Made by a program: the position numbers and the translations under genes. Below, in pieces: positions 54,918-62,921 of a stretch of 64,000 nt of DNA; within the stretch, counting starts at the first letter, position 1; each line of letters starts with the position of its first letter. A model generated the notes under the pieces. That model had not been told where the DNA came from. It did not search any database and was given only the letters and a program-made list of their open reading frames with translations. The DNA comes from Allobosea sp. 117 (GTDB lineage Bacteria > Pseudomonadota > Alphaproteobacteria > Rhizobiales > Xanthobacteraceae): contig NZ_JNLC01000016.1 in NCBI RefSeq assembly GCF_000702305.1, positions 300,499 through 364,498 of the forward strand. The letters run 5' to 3'.

Positions 54918-55628
54918 TCAGCTCAACGCTTGACGACAGATCTCGATGAAATCGCCGGCCCAGCCGGCGATCAGCGCAAACAGGACCAGCCACACGACGA
55001 GCAGGAAATGCCAGTAGATGGCGCATAGCTCGAGGCCGAGCCGCAGCCCGCCCCGCTCGCCGCCGACCTCATCGGCGCTGAACGCGCGAGACGTGACACG
55101 CGCCAGCGCGACGAGCCCGCCCAGCACGTGCAGCCCGTGCAGTCCGGTCATCAGATAGAAGAAGGCATTGGCGGGATTGGAGGCGAGAAAATAGCCCTCC
55201 CCCACCAGTTCGCGCCAGACCACAAGCTGGCCGATGACGAAGGCGAGTGTGAGGACGCCGGCACTGATCAGCCCGAAGCGCACGGCATCGAGGTTCGCAT
55301 GGCGGGATTGCGCCTTGGTCCATTCCAGCGCGGCGCTGGCGAGGATGAGCAGACCGGTGTTGAACCAGAGCAGCCGCGGCACCGGGAGCGGCCACCAGTC
55401 GGCGGCCTGCAGCCGCATCGAATAGGCGCTAATGGAAAGCGCGAACAGCACGCCGGCAACCGCGAGGAAGACGCCGAGCCCGATCTTCGCCGTCGGCAGC
55501 GGACGCGCGCCCGGCGGCTCGTCGATGACACCGATCTCAAGCCAGGGCTTGGACATGATCCGCTGCGTCGACAGCCACCAGGCGGCGATGCCGATGACGA
55601 TGGCGAGGAAGGCGACGACGATGATCAT
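54918..55628 (-). CDS. coxO: Heme-copper oxidase subunit III-like protein (CoxO-like)
   Basis: A 236-residue membrane protein with six to seven hydrophobic segments. The core LMTGLHGLHVLGGLVALARV and the C-terminal ELCAIYWHFLLVVWLVLFALIAGWAGDFIE match the subunit III family, but the N-terminal half is different, with a segment IIVVAFLAIVIGIAAWWL and a loop before IGLGVFLAVAG. It overlaps coxN by 4 bases (ATGA) and is followed by coxP, as in the coxMNOP order. Confidence 0.8.
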   Translation of the reverse strand: MIIVVAFLAIVIGIAAWWLSTQRIMSKPWLEIGVIDEPPGARPLPTAKIGLGVFLAVAGVLFALSISAYSMRLQAADWWPLPVPRLLWFNTGLLILASAALEWTKAQSRHANLDAVRFGLISAGVLTLAFVIGQLVVWRELVGEGYFLASNPANAFFYLMTGLHGLHVLGGLVALARVTSRAFSADEVGGERGGLRLGLELCAIYWHFLLVVWLVLFALIAGWAGDFIEICRQALS

Positions 55629-57403
55629 GGCGTCCGGCTCGCCATCTCGCCGGCCAGCGGCGGCTGGTTCTGCGGAATGAAGTCCTCCGGCGCGCCGGGG
55701 ACGTGGTAGTCATAGGCCCAGCGATAGACGATCGGCAGTTCCTTGCCGAAATTGCCGTGCGGCGGCGGCGTCACCGGGGTCTGCCATTCGAGCGAGCAGG
55801 CGCGCCACGGATTGCCGCCGGCCTCGCGTCCGTGGCGCAGGCTCCAGATCAGGTTGAACACGAAGGCGAGCTGCGCGGCGCCGACCAGCAGCGCCATCAC
55901 CGTGATGAAGATGTTCAGGTCGTGCGCCGACTGCGGATAGATCGCGATCTCGCCCATCTCGTAATAGCGCCGCGGCACGCCCATCAGCCCGAGATAGTGC
56001 ATCGGGAAGAAGATCAGATAGGCGCCGAGGAAGGTGACCCAGAAGTGGAACTGTCCGAGCGGCACGCTGAGCAGCCGCCCGGTCACCTTCGGATACCAGT
56101 GATAGATGGCGCCGAAGATCACCAGGATCGGCGCCACGCCCATCACCATGTGGAAATGGGCGACGACGAACATGGTATCGGACAGCGGTACGTCCACCAC
56201 CACATTTCCGAGGAACAGCCCCGTCAGCCCGCCATTGACGAAGGTGACGATAAAGGCAAGCGCGAACAGCATGGGCACGGTGAGGTGGATGTCGCCGCGC
56301 CAGAGCGTCAGCACCCAGTTATAGACCTTGATCGCGGTCGGTATCGCGATGATCAGGGTGGTCGTCGCGAAGAAGAATCCGAAATAGGGATTCATGCCGC
56401 TGACATACATGTGGTGCGCCCACACCACGAAACTGAGCGCGCCGATTGCCACGATCGCCCATACCATCATCCGGTAGCCGAAGATGTTGCGCCGGGCATG
56501 GACGCTGATGAGGTCGGAGACGATGCCGAATGCCGGCAGCGCCACGATGTAAACCTCGGGGTGGCCGAAGAACCAGAACAGATGCTGGAACAGGATCGGG
56601 CTGCCGCCGCCATAAGGCAGGCGCGTTCCCTGCTCGATGATCTCCGGCATGAAGAAGCTGGTGCCGAGCAGCCGGTCGAACAGCATCATCACGCAGCCGA
56701 CGAACAGGGCGGGAAAGGCGAGCAGCGCCATCACGCTGGCGGTGAAGATGCCCCACACGGTGAGCGGCATGCGCATCAGCGTCATGCCGCGGGTGCGGCC
56801 CTGCAGCACGGTGACCACGTAGTTGAGGCCGCCCATGGTGAAGCCGACGATGAAGATCATCAGCGAGACGAGCATCATGATGATGCCCCAGGCGAGGCCC
56901 GGCGTACCGGCGGTGATCGCCTGAGGTGGATAGAGCGTCCAGCCCGCGCCGGTCGGCCCGCCCGGCACCGCGAAGCTGGCGAACAGCACCACGACCGCCA
57001 GCAGATAGAACCAGAAGCTCAGCATGTTGGCATAGGGAAACACCATATCCCGCGCGCCGAGCATCAAGGGGATCAGGTAATTGCCGAAGCCGCCGAGGAA
57101 CAGCGCGGTCAGCACATAGACCACCATCATCATGCCGTGCATGGTGATGAGCTGGTAATAGGCATCGGCGTCGATGAAGGAGAGCGCGCCGGGGAATGCC
57201 AACTGCAATCGCATCAGCCAGGACAGCATCAGCGCGACCAGACCGATCGACAGCGCGGTGACGGAATATTGTACGGCGATAATCTTGGCGTCCTGGCTGA
57301 ACACATAATGCGTCAGCCAGCTCTTCGGATGGTAGAGCTCGACATCTTCGACTTCGGCTGGCGGCACGCCGGCCGCGCCAAGCGGAACATCGACCATCGG
57401 CAC
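55625..57403 (-). CDS. coxN: Cytochrome c oxidase subunit I (CoxN/CtaD type)
   Basis: The catalytic subunit, 592 residues, about 12 helices, reducing O2 to water at a heme a3-CuB centre and pumping protons. The Cu-B ligand and crosslinked Tyr are in FWFFGHPEVYIVALPAFG; the next pair is in FVVWAHHMYVSG; heme ligands include HFHMVMG. The K-channel Lys is in IAIPTAIKVYNW. The D-channel entry is DMVFPYAN, keeping the Asp and the Asn seven residues later. These mark an A1-type oxidase. It follows coxM by 24 bases. Confidence 0.93.
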   Translation of the reverse strand: MPMVDVPLGAAGVPPAEVEDVELYHPKSWLTHYVFSQDAKIIAVQYSVTALSIGLVALMLSWLMRLQLAFPGALSFIDADAYYQLITMHGMMMVVYVLTALFLGGFGNYLIPLMLGARDMVFPYANMLSFWFYLLAVVVLFASFAVPGGPTGAGWTLYPPQAITAGTPGLAWGIIMMLVSLMIFIVGFTMGGLNYVVTVLQGRTRGMTLMRMPLTVWGIFTASVMALLAFPALFVGCVMMLFDRLLGTSFFMPEIIEQGTRLPYGGGSPILFQHLFWFFGHPEVYIVALPAFGIVSDLISVHARRNIFGYRMMVWAIVAIGALSFVVWAHHMYVSGMNPYFGFFFATTTLIIAIPTAIKVYNWVLTLWRGDIHLTVPMLFALAFIVTFVNGGLTGLFLGNVVVDVPLSDTMFVVAHFHMVMGVAPILVIFGAIYHWYPKVTGRLLSVPLGQFHFWVTFLGAYLIFFPMHYLGLMGVPRRYYEMGEIAIYPQSAHDLNIFITVMALLVGAAQLAFVFNLIWSLRHGREAGGNPWRACSLEWQTPVTPPPHGNFGKELPIVYRWAYDYHVPGAPEDFIPQNQPPLAGEMASRTP

Positions 57404-57427
57404 CCTCCCTCGGCAAGCTCTCCTTGC

Positions 57428-58252
57428 CTATTGTTGCGCCTTGACTTCGCCCTTCGTTCCGTCCTGCTGCGCGAGCATCCGCCTCTGCTGGCCGTCCAGC
57501 CAGGCGTCATAGGCAACCTGCTCCTCGACCACGACCGATCCGCGCATATAGGGATGGCCGGTGCCGCAAAGCTCCGCGCAGAGGATGTCGAACGTGCCGG
57601 TGCGTGTCGGGGTGAGCCAGAAATAGGTGCTGGAGCCCGGCAATATGTCCATCTTGGCCCGGAACTCCGGCACGTAGAAATCATGCAGCACGTCGGTGGA
57701 GCGCAGCACCACCTTGATCGGCTTGCCTATCGGCAGATGCAGATCCTCGCCCTGCAGCACGACATCGTCCCGGCCGTCGGGATCGTTCTTGTCCAGCCCG
57801 AGGGGATTGTCGTCGGCAATGCTGTCGACGCTGGTCTTGCCGAGCTTGCCGTCCTTGCCCGGCAGCCGGAAGCTCCATTGCCATTGCTGGCCGACGATCT
57901 CGATCGCCGAGGCGTCCGGCGGAACGGTGATGAAATGGTTCCAGACGAACAGGCCGGGCGCCAGCATCGCCGCGACCCCGACGCCGGTGATGATGGTGAG
58001 GCCGCTTTCGAGCCTGCGGTTCTCCGGCTCGAAAGCGGCCTGATGACCCTCGCGGTGGCGGAAGCGCCAGACGCAATAGGCCATGAACAGTAGCACGGCG
58101 ACGAACACGACGCCGGTGATCCAGAAGGTGATGATGATGGTGTCGTCGATATATTGCCAATTCGACGCGATCGGCGTCCACCACCACGGGCTCAGAAAGT
58201 GAAACAGCACGGAGCCGACGGCCACCAGAACAAGAACCAGGACGACGTGCAT
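57428..58252 (-). CDS. coxM: Cytochrome c oxidase subunit II (CoxM type)
   Basis: The 274-residue electron-entry subunit. Two transmembrane helices (about residues 1-22 and 39-63) precede a periplasmic cupredoxin domain. The CuA site is complete in ILCAELCGTGHPYMRGSVVV (C-x3-C-x3-H-x2-M) with the upstream His in STDVLHDFYVPEF. This marks it as a cytochrome c oxidase, not a quinol oxidase. The start is set at ATG 58252 with AAGGA upstream (a GTG at 58255 is adjacent). No lipoprotein Cys is seen. It is preceded by the DUF2189 gene, 52 bases away. Confidence 0.92.
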   Translation of the reverse strand: MHVVLVLVLVAVGSVLFHFLSPWWWTPIASNWQYIDDTIIITFWITGVVFVAVLLFMAYCVWRFRHREGHQAAFEPENRRLESGLTIITGVGVAAMLAPGLFVWNHFITVPPDASAIEIVGQQWQWSFRLPGKDGKLGKTSVDSIADDNPLGLDKNDPDGRDDVVLQGEDLHLPIGKPIKVVLRSTDVLHDFYVPEFRAKMDILPGSSTYFWLTPTRTGTFDILCAELCGTGHPYMRGSVVVEEQVAYDAWLDGQQRRMLAQQDGTKGEVKAQQ

Positions 58253-58304
58253 CACATATATCCTTGGCCGCCGCTCGATCCGCGATCCGCGTTACTGTTC
58301 GTTC

Positions 58305-59171
58305 CTATTGGACGACCTTGCGATAGAGATGCCACGTGGCATGACCGAGCACCGGCATGACCACGACGAGGCCGACCAGCAGCGGAATGGAGCCCAGCAC
58401 CAGCCCGCCGGCGACGATGAGACCCCAGGCGAGCATGGGCACCGGATTGACCATGAAGGCGCGGACCGAGGTGCGCACCGCGACCGACACGCCGACCCGA
58501 TGATCGAGCAGCAGCGGGAAGGACACGGCGCTTATGGCGAGCACGGCCACCGCGAACAGGAAGCCGACCCCGACGCCGATCACGATCAGCGCCCAGCCCG
58601 GCCCGGTGGTGAAGACCGCGGTGATGAAGGCCGCTGCCGATTCCGGCACGTAGGGGCCCATCGTCATCAGATAGATCCCCATCGCCACGAGCAGCCAGAG
58701 CAGGAAGATGCCGACCAGCAGCAGGCCGAGTTCGATGATGGCGGCGAGCGAAGGCGAACTGAACACGCCGAAGGCGTCGGCCCAGGTGACCGATCGGCCC
58801 TGCTCGCGGCGCCGGCTCATCTCATAGAGCCCGGCGGCGGCGAATGGGCCGATCAGCGCGAAGCCGGAGATCAGCGGGAACAGCAAGGGCAGGAGGCCGT
58901 TGCCGAGCGTCGCGGCCCCGATCAATAGGCCGGCCAGCGGGTAGATCAGGCAGATGAAGATCACATCTGTCCGATAAGCACCGAAGTCGCTGAATCCCCG
59001 TATCAGCACATCCTTGAGATCGGCGACGGTGATCCGCCGCACCTGGGGAACCACCAGGCCCACTTCTTCCGCAGGGTAATGGAAAGCATGCTCCACCGAT
59101 TTGACAGCACCGAAGGTCTGCCTGATCTGATCGAAGCCCCATTCAACAGGATTCCGGACCGTCATCGCCAT
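58305..59171 (-). CDS. DUF2189 membrane protein preceding the oxidase operon
   Basis: A 288-residue membrane protein of the DUF2189 family, whose function is not known. The N-terminus is cytoplasmic (VRRITVADLKDVLIRGFSDF, a family signature), then six hydrophobic segments including LIYPLAGLLIGAATLGNGLLPLLFPLISGFALIGPFAAAGLYEMSRRREQG. It ends with RTSVRAFMVNPVPMLAWGLIV and a HATWHLYRKVV tail. DUF2189 genes are commonly next to cytochrome oxidase genes, so a part in assembly is possible. It has a strong Shine-Dalgarno (GGGAGGA) and is the first gene of the run. Confidence 0.8.
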   Translation of the reverse strand: MAMTVRNPVEWGFDQIRQTFGAVKSVEHAFHYPAEEVGLVVPQVRRITVADLKDVLIRGFSDFGAYRTDVIFICLIYPLAGLLIGAATLGNGLLPLLFPLISGFALIGPFAAAGLYEMSRRREQGRSVTWADAFGVFSSPSLAAIIELGLLLVGIFLLWLLVAMGIYLMTMGPYVPESAAAFITAVFTTGPGWALIVIGVGVGFLFAVAVLAISAVSFPLLLDHRVGVSVAVRTSVRAFMVNPVPMLAWGLIVAGGLVLGSIPLLVGLVVVMPVLGHATWHLYRKVVQ

Positions 59172-59676
59172 TCCTCCCGAACGACCTGCTCGAGGAGATA
59201 TCCGTCGCGATTGGACGCGCCCAAGAAATACAAATCACGGACGTACCGCGACTATCTAAAAGGCAATATACGCCGAGCGATATCTCCTGTCAGCTTGCTT
59301 CTTTGTCACCAGAGACAGCGAAATAGGTCAACAGTACTTATCGAGCAGTGCAGCACATCACTGAGTTCGTACGTACGTATTCATAGGATCGCGGGAATGC
59401 AGGCGCGACAGGGCGCCGGGCCCACGTCCCAAGGGGCGCTCAAGGGCGTTCAGGGCGCCCTTGCCCTCGGCCCGGCTGACGAGTTCGTGCGCGCGATTTT
59501 GATCGGCGGCGTCAAAGACAGTGCCTCCCAGCGGGAGCAAGACACCGCTGCTCAGGTCGAAAGGCCGCAAATCACGGAACGCCAGCCCTATCTGAAAGGC
59601 GGCGCTTCGGCTCGATGGACGTCGGCTCCCGCCGCCCTGGCGGTTCATCGGTATGGCATCAGCGCGATCGCCGCGA
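59172..59676. other. Gene-poor region between the oxidase and the FAD enzyme
   Basis: About 505 bases without a gene I can support. The first 230 bases are clearly more AT-rich than the surroundings and probably hold the promoter of the DUF2189-cox run. TACGTACGTA (59370-59379) is a perfect palindrome. A 96-codon open frame on the minus strand (59358-59648) has an even, unstructured composition and no family features. I see no RNA gene here. Confidence 0.5.
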
Positions 59677-61005
59677 TCAGACCCAGACGGTCGCCTCGTG
59701 CTGCGTCCCGTCGAAGAAGCGCGAAAGGCGGTACGGTGCCGGATCGACGAGGGTCGGAGCGCCGGTCACGACGTCGGCCGCGAGCCGGCCGGCGGCGGGG
59801 CCCAGGCCGAAACCGTGGCCGCTGAAGCCGGTCGCGATATAGCACCCAGGCGCCCGGTCGACCGCCGAGATTACCGGCACCGCGTCCGGCGTCGAGTCGA
59901 TAAGACCGCCCCAGGCCTGCGCGATGCGCAGGCCCTTCAGCACGGGATAGGCGGCGCGGAACTGCGCCATCGTCGTCTCGGCGAGCTTCATATCGGGTGC
60001 GGGGTCGAGCACCCGCGTCTTCTCGAATGGCGAGGTGGAATCGAGCGACCACTGCGCCATCGTCTCCGGCCCCTCGACGAAGGAGCGGCCGATGCCGAGC
60101 GTCAGCGTCTTGCCACGTTTGATCAGCAGCGGCAGGAAATGCCTCGCGTAGCGGATGCCCTGAGGCGTGAGATCCACCCGGCCGCGCCCGCGCATCGCGA
60201 CGGTATAGCCGCCGTCCTGACGGCGGCGGAAGGAAAAGCCGGGGCTGCCGACGCCGCCGTCGATGACATGCGGGGCCGGTTCGGTTCGGCAGGCGGTGGC
60301 GAATACGCCGGCCTGCGGCAGGCTGATGCCGTGGCGCCGGAGCAGCATCGACGTCCAGGCGCCGCCGGCGCACAGCACAGCATTGGTCTTGATCGCGCCG
60401 CGCTCCGTCACCACCGCCGAGACGGCGCCGGCGCTGGTCTCCCAGCCACGCACCGCGCAGTTCTGCAGCAGCGTGGCGCCGAGGCGCCGCGCCCCCTCGG
60501 CGATGGCGGGAGCGGCTTTCGAGGGCTCGGCGAGGCCGTCGATCGGCGAATAGAGGCCCGCGAGCCAGCGATCCGTGGTGGCCGGGATCATCTCCTGGAC
60601 CTCGGCACCGGTGAGGATGCGGCCTCGCGTCTGGAAAGCCCGCTTCGCCTCAAGCATCTGCTCCCACTGCGCCACCTCGGCAGGGTCCTTGGTGACCACC
60701 ATCATCCCGGTGCGGCGGAAACCGGTATCGGCGCCGAGTTCGGCATCGAGCCCACCCCACAGCTCCAGGCTCGCCATGGCGAGCGGCATCTCCGGCATGG
60801 CCCTCCCCTGCTGGCGGCACCAGCCCCAGTTGCGGCTGGACTGCTCGCCGGCGATGCGACCCTTCTCGACGACGACGACCGAGTGCCCCCGCTTCGCGAG
60901 ATAGTAGGCGGCGCTGACGCCGATGATCCCGCCGCCAACCACCACGACATCTGCGCTGGCGGGAAGCTTCTGGTCGCTGGCGACCTCATCCACGGGGGGA
61001 GACAT
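59677..61005 (-). CDS. FAD-dependent amine/amino-acid oxidoreductase (DadA/glycine-oxidase type)
   Basis: A 442-residue flavoprotein of the D-amino-acid oxidase (DAO) superfamily. The FAD loop is ADVVVVGGGIIGVSAAYYLAKRGHSVVVVEKG; the substrate-side segment is SSRNWGWCRQQGRAMPEM, and the C-terminal FAD site is AWGGLIDSTPDAVPVI...GFSGHGFGLGPAAGRL. No signal peptide. It would oxidise an amino acid or polyamine derivative, and it follows the ABC permease genes on the same strand, so it likely acts on their cargo. The substrate cannot be told; opines, polyamines and N-methyl amino acids are all plausible. Confidence 0.86.
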   Translation of the reverse strand: MSPPVDEVASDQKLPASADVVVVGGGIIGVSAAYYLAKRGHSVVVVEKGRIAGEQSSRNWGWCRQQGRAMPEMPLAMASLELWGGLDAELGADTGFRRTGMMVVTKDPAEVAQWEQMLEAKRAFQTRGRILTGAEVQEMIPATTDRWLAGLYSPIDGLAEPSKAAPAIAEGARRLGATLLQNCAVRGWETSAGAVSAVVTERGAIKTNAVLCAGGAWTSMLLRRHGISLPQAGVFATACRTEPAPHVIDGGVGSPGFSFRRRQDGGYTVAMRGRGRVDLTPQGIRYARHFLPLLIKRGKTLTLGIGRSFVEGPETMAQWSLDSTSPFEKTRVLDPAPDMKLAETTMAQFRAAYPVLKGLRIAQAWGGLIDSTPDAVPVISAVDRAPGCYIATGFSGHGFGLGPAAGRLAADVVTGAPTLVDPAPYRLSRFFDGTQHEATVWV

Positions 61006-61038
61006 GCGCGGTTCCTTGCGTTGACGGGAGAGACGTCG

Positions 61039-61917
61039 TCATTCGGCGGGGCTCAAGGCGAGCTCGGTTTCCTCCGCCTTCAGTGCCTCCTTGCGGCGCG
61101 CCCCGGCGCGCCGGTCGTCACGCCGCTTCGCCAGTTCGTAGGCGACGGCGCCGACGATGGTGAGGACCACGATGGCGGTGGCGAGCGCGCTGATCGACGG
61201 GGTCGAGCCCTGTCGCACCCGGCCCGCGAGCACGGTGGTCAGCGTCTTGTCGGAGAGGATGGCGAAGGTGGTGGTGTTGTAGTTCTCGAAGGAGGACAGG
61301 AAGGCCAGCACCGCCGCCGAGAACAGCGCCGGCTTCAGGTAGGGCAGCAATATGTGGAAGAAGACCTGCGGATAGGATGCCCCGAGGTCCAGTGCTGCCT
61401 CCTCCTGCGCGCGGTCGAAGCGCTGCAGCCGGGCGAGGATGATCAGCATGCAATAGGCCGAGATGAAGCTCGATTGGCCGAGCACGGTGAGCACGATGCC
61501 GTCATACATGAAGCGCATGCCGGTGACGGTGGTCAGCTCGCGCCAGAACACCACGGTGGAGATGCCGATAATGATGCCGGGGGTGAGCACCGGCGAGACC
61601 ACCACCAGATAGTAGAACGAGCGCGCCGTCCGGCTGATCTGCGTCATGACGATGGCGCCGGCGAGGCCGACCGGAACGGCGATCAGCACCACGAGCGTGC
61701 CGATCAGCAGGCTGGTGCGCAGCCCGTGCATCATGTCGGCATCGGCGAGCAGCGCGCCGAACCAGGAGAGGGTGAGCCCCTCGATCGGCCAGACCTGCGG
61801 GTATTCCGGCGTGTTGAAGGCGGAGATGCCCATCACTGCCAGCGGGCCGAGCAGGTAGAGGAAGAAGGCGGCCACATAGACGGCGAACATGGCGCGCTGG
61901 AACGGGCTCGACGTCAT
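61039..61917 (-). CDS. ABC transporter permease, PotC-like
   Basis: A 292-residue inner-membrane permease with six predicted helices. The binding-protein-dependent transport loop is LDLGASYPQVFFHILLPYLKPALFSAAVLAFLSSFENYNT (EAA-type loop with the Gly). The region FNTPEYPQVWPIEGLTLSWFGALL is typical of PotC-class permeases for spermidine/putrescine. The C-terminal tail is Arg/Lys/Glu-rich. It starts 4 bases inside the partner permease stop (ATGA) and is 33 bases before the FAD enzyme gene. Confidence 0.88.
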   Translation of the reverse strand: MTSSPFQRAMFAVYVAAFFLYLLGPLAVMGISAFNTPEYPQVWPIEGLTLSWFGALLADADMMHGLRTSLLIGTLVVLIAVPVGLAGAIVMTQISRTARSFYYLVVVSPVLTPGIIIGISTVVFWRELTTVTGMRFMYDGIVLTVLGQSSFISAYCMLIILARLQRFDRAQEEAALDLGASYPQVFFHILLPYLKPALFSAAVLAFLSSFENYNTTTFAILSDKTLTTVLAGRVRQGSTPSISALATAIVVLTIVGAVAYELAKRRDDRRAGARRKEALKAEETELALSPAE

Positions 61918-62921
61918 CGCGTGATCTCCCCGAGCTTCAGCCCCGAGATGCGCAGCACGGTCAGCACGAAGACGATGCAGGCGAGCAGCAGCAGGAAGGC
62001 GTAGGCGGCGCCCTGCGGCCAGTTGAAGAGCTGGTAGAAGCGGTCATAGACGATGGGGGTAAACCACAGCGAGCGCGGGCCGCCGAGCACCATCGGGGTG
62101 GCGACCGCGCCGGTACACAGCATGAAGACCAGCGTGCAGCCCGAGGCGATGCCTGGCTTGGCGTGCGGCATGACGATGAAGGCGTGGATATGCCACCAGG
62201 GCGCGCCGAGGTCGCGGGCCGCCTCGATCTGGTTTTTGTCGAGGCTCTCGATCGCATTGTAGAGCGGGAAGATCATCAGCAGCAGGTAGGCGTAGCTGAG
62301 GCCCATATAGAGACCGATATCGGCGCCGAGGAAATCGACCGGCTCGGACACAAAGCCGAGGCCCATCAGCATCTGGTTGATGATGCCGCCGGAGGAGAGC
62401 AGCACCCGGAAGGCGAAGGCGCGCAATATGTCGTTGACCCAATAGGGGATGATGAGCAGCAGCAGCAATATGCGCAACCGATCCGGCTTCGCAGATTGTG
62501 CCATGTGGTAGGCGAGCGGATAGCAGATCGCAAAGTTCGCAAGCGTTATCAATATACTGGCGAGGATGGTGACGCCGAACGCCTTGATGTGCAGCCAGTT
62601 CCATTCCGCGGTCGAGGTGGTCGAGCCGAACAGGAAGTAGCGGTAGTTCTCCAGCGTGTAGACATCCTTCGGCCCGCCCATCTGCGACAGTGGCAGTTTC
62701 GGCCGGAACGACAGCTCGACCATGTAGATCATCGGCAGGACAATGACGAAGACCGCCCAGAAGCCGACCGCGACGATGAGGTAGATGCCGACGCCGAGGC
62801 CGTTGCGCTGGAAGAAGGTGAGCCGGCGCGTCGAAGCGTTCATGCGGTCGAAGCGCGCGATCAGCCAGAAGCCCAGCACCACCACGCAGGGCAGCAGCAG
62901 CATGACATGGATACTTTTCAT
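61914..62921 (-). CDS. ABC transporter permease, PotB-like
   Basis: A 335-residue permease with about seven to eight hydrophobic segments. It carries MVELSFRPKLPLSQMGG, then AFRVLLSSGGIINQMLMGLGFVSEPVDFLGADIGLYMGLSYAYLLLMIFPLYNAIESLDKNQIEAARDLGAPWWHIHAFIVMPHAKPGI, containing the EAA loop (EAARDLGAPWWHIHAFI). It overlaps the ATPase stop by 4 bases and the PotC-like start by 4 bases, so all three ABC genes are coupled. Longer N-terminus than E. coli PotB. Confidence 0.88.
   Translation of the reverse strand: MKSIHVMLLLPCVVVLGFWLIARFDRMNASTRRLTFFQRNGLGVGIYLIVAVGFWAVFVIVLPMIYMVELSFRPKLPLSQMGGPKDVYTLENYRYFLFGSTTSTAEWNWLHIKAFGVTILASILITLANFAICYPLAYHMAQSAKPDRLRILLLLLIIPYWVNDILRAFAFRVLLSSGGIINQMLMGLGFVSEPVDFLGADIGLYMGLSYAYLLLMIFPLYNAIESLDKNQIEAARDLGAPWWHIHAFIVMPHAKPGIASGCTLVFMLCTGAVATPMVLGGPRSLWFTPIVYDRFYQLFNWPQGAAYAFLLLLACIVFVLTVLRISGLKLGEITR

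Noticed and set aside
55703..58093. A 796-codon plus-strand frame opposite the cytochrome oxidase genes
   Set aside because: His/Glu/Asp-rich translation typical of the antisense of hydrophobic membrane genes; the minus strand has intact coxN and coxM.
59358..59648. A 96-codon minus-strand frame in the gap before the FAD enzyme
   Set aside because: No family feature, no convincing ribosome site; kept only as part of the gene-poor region note.
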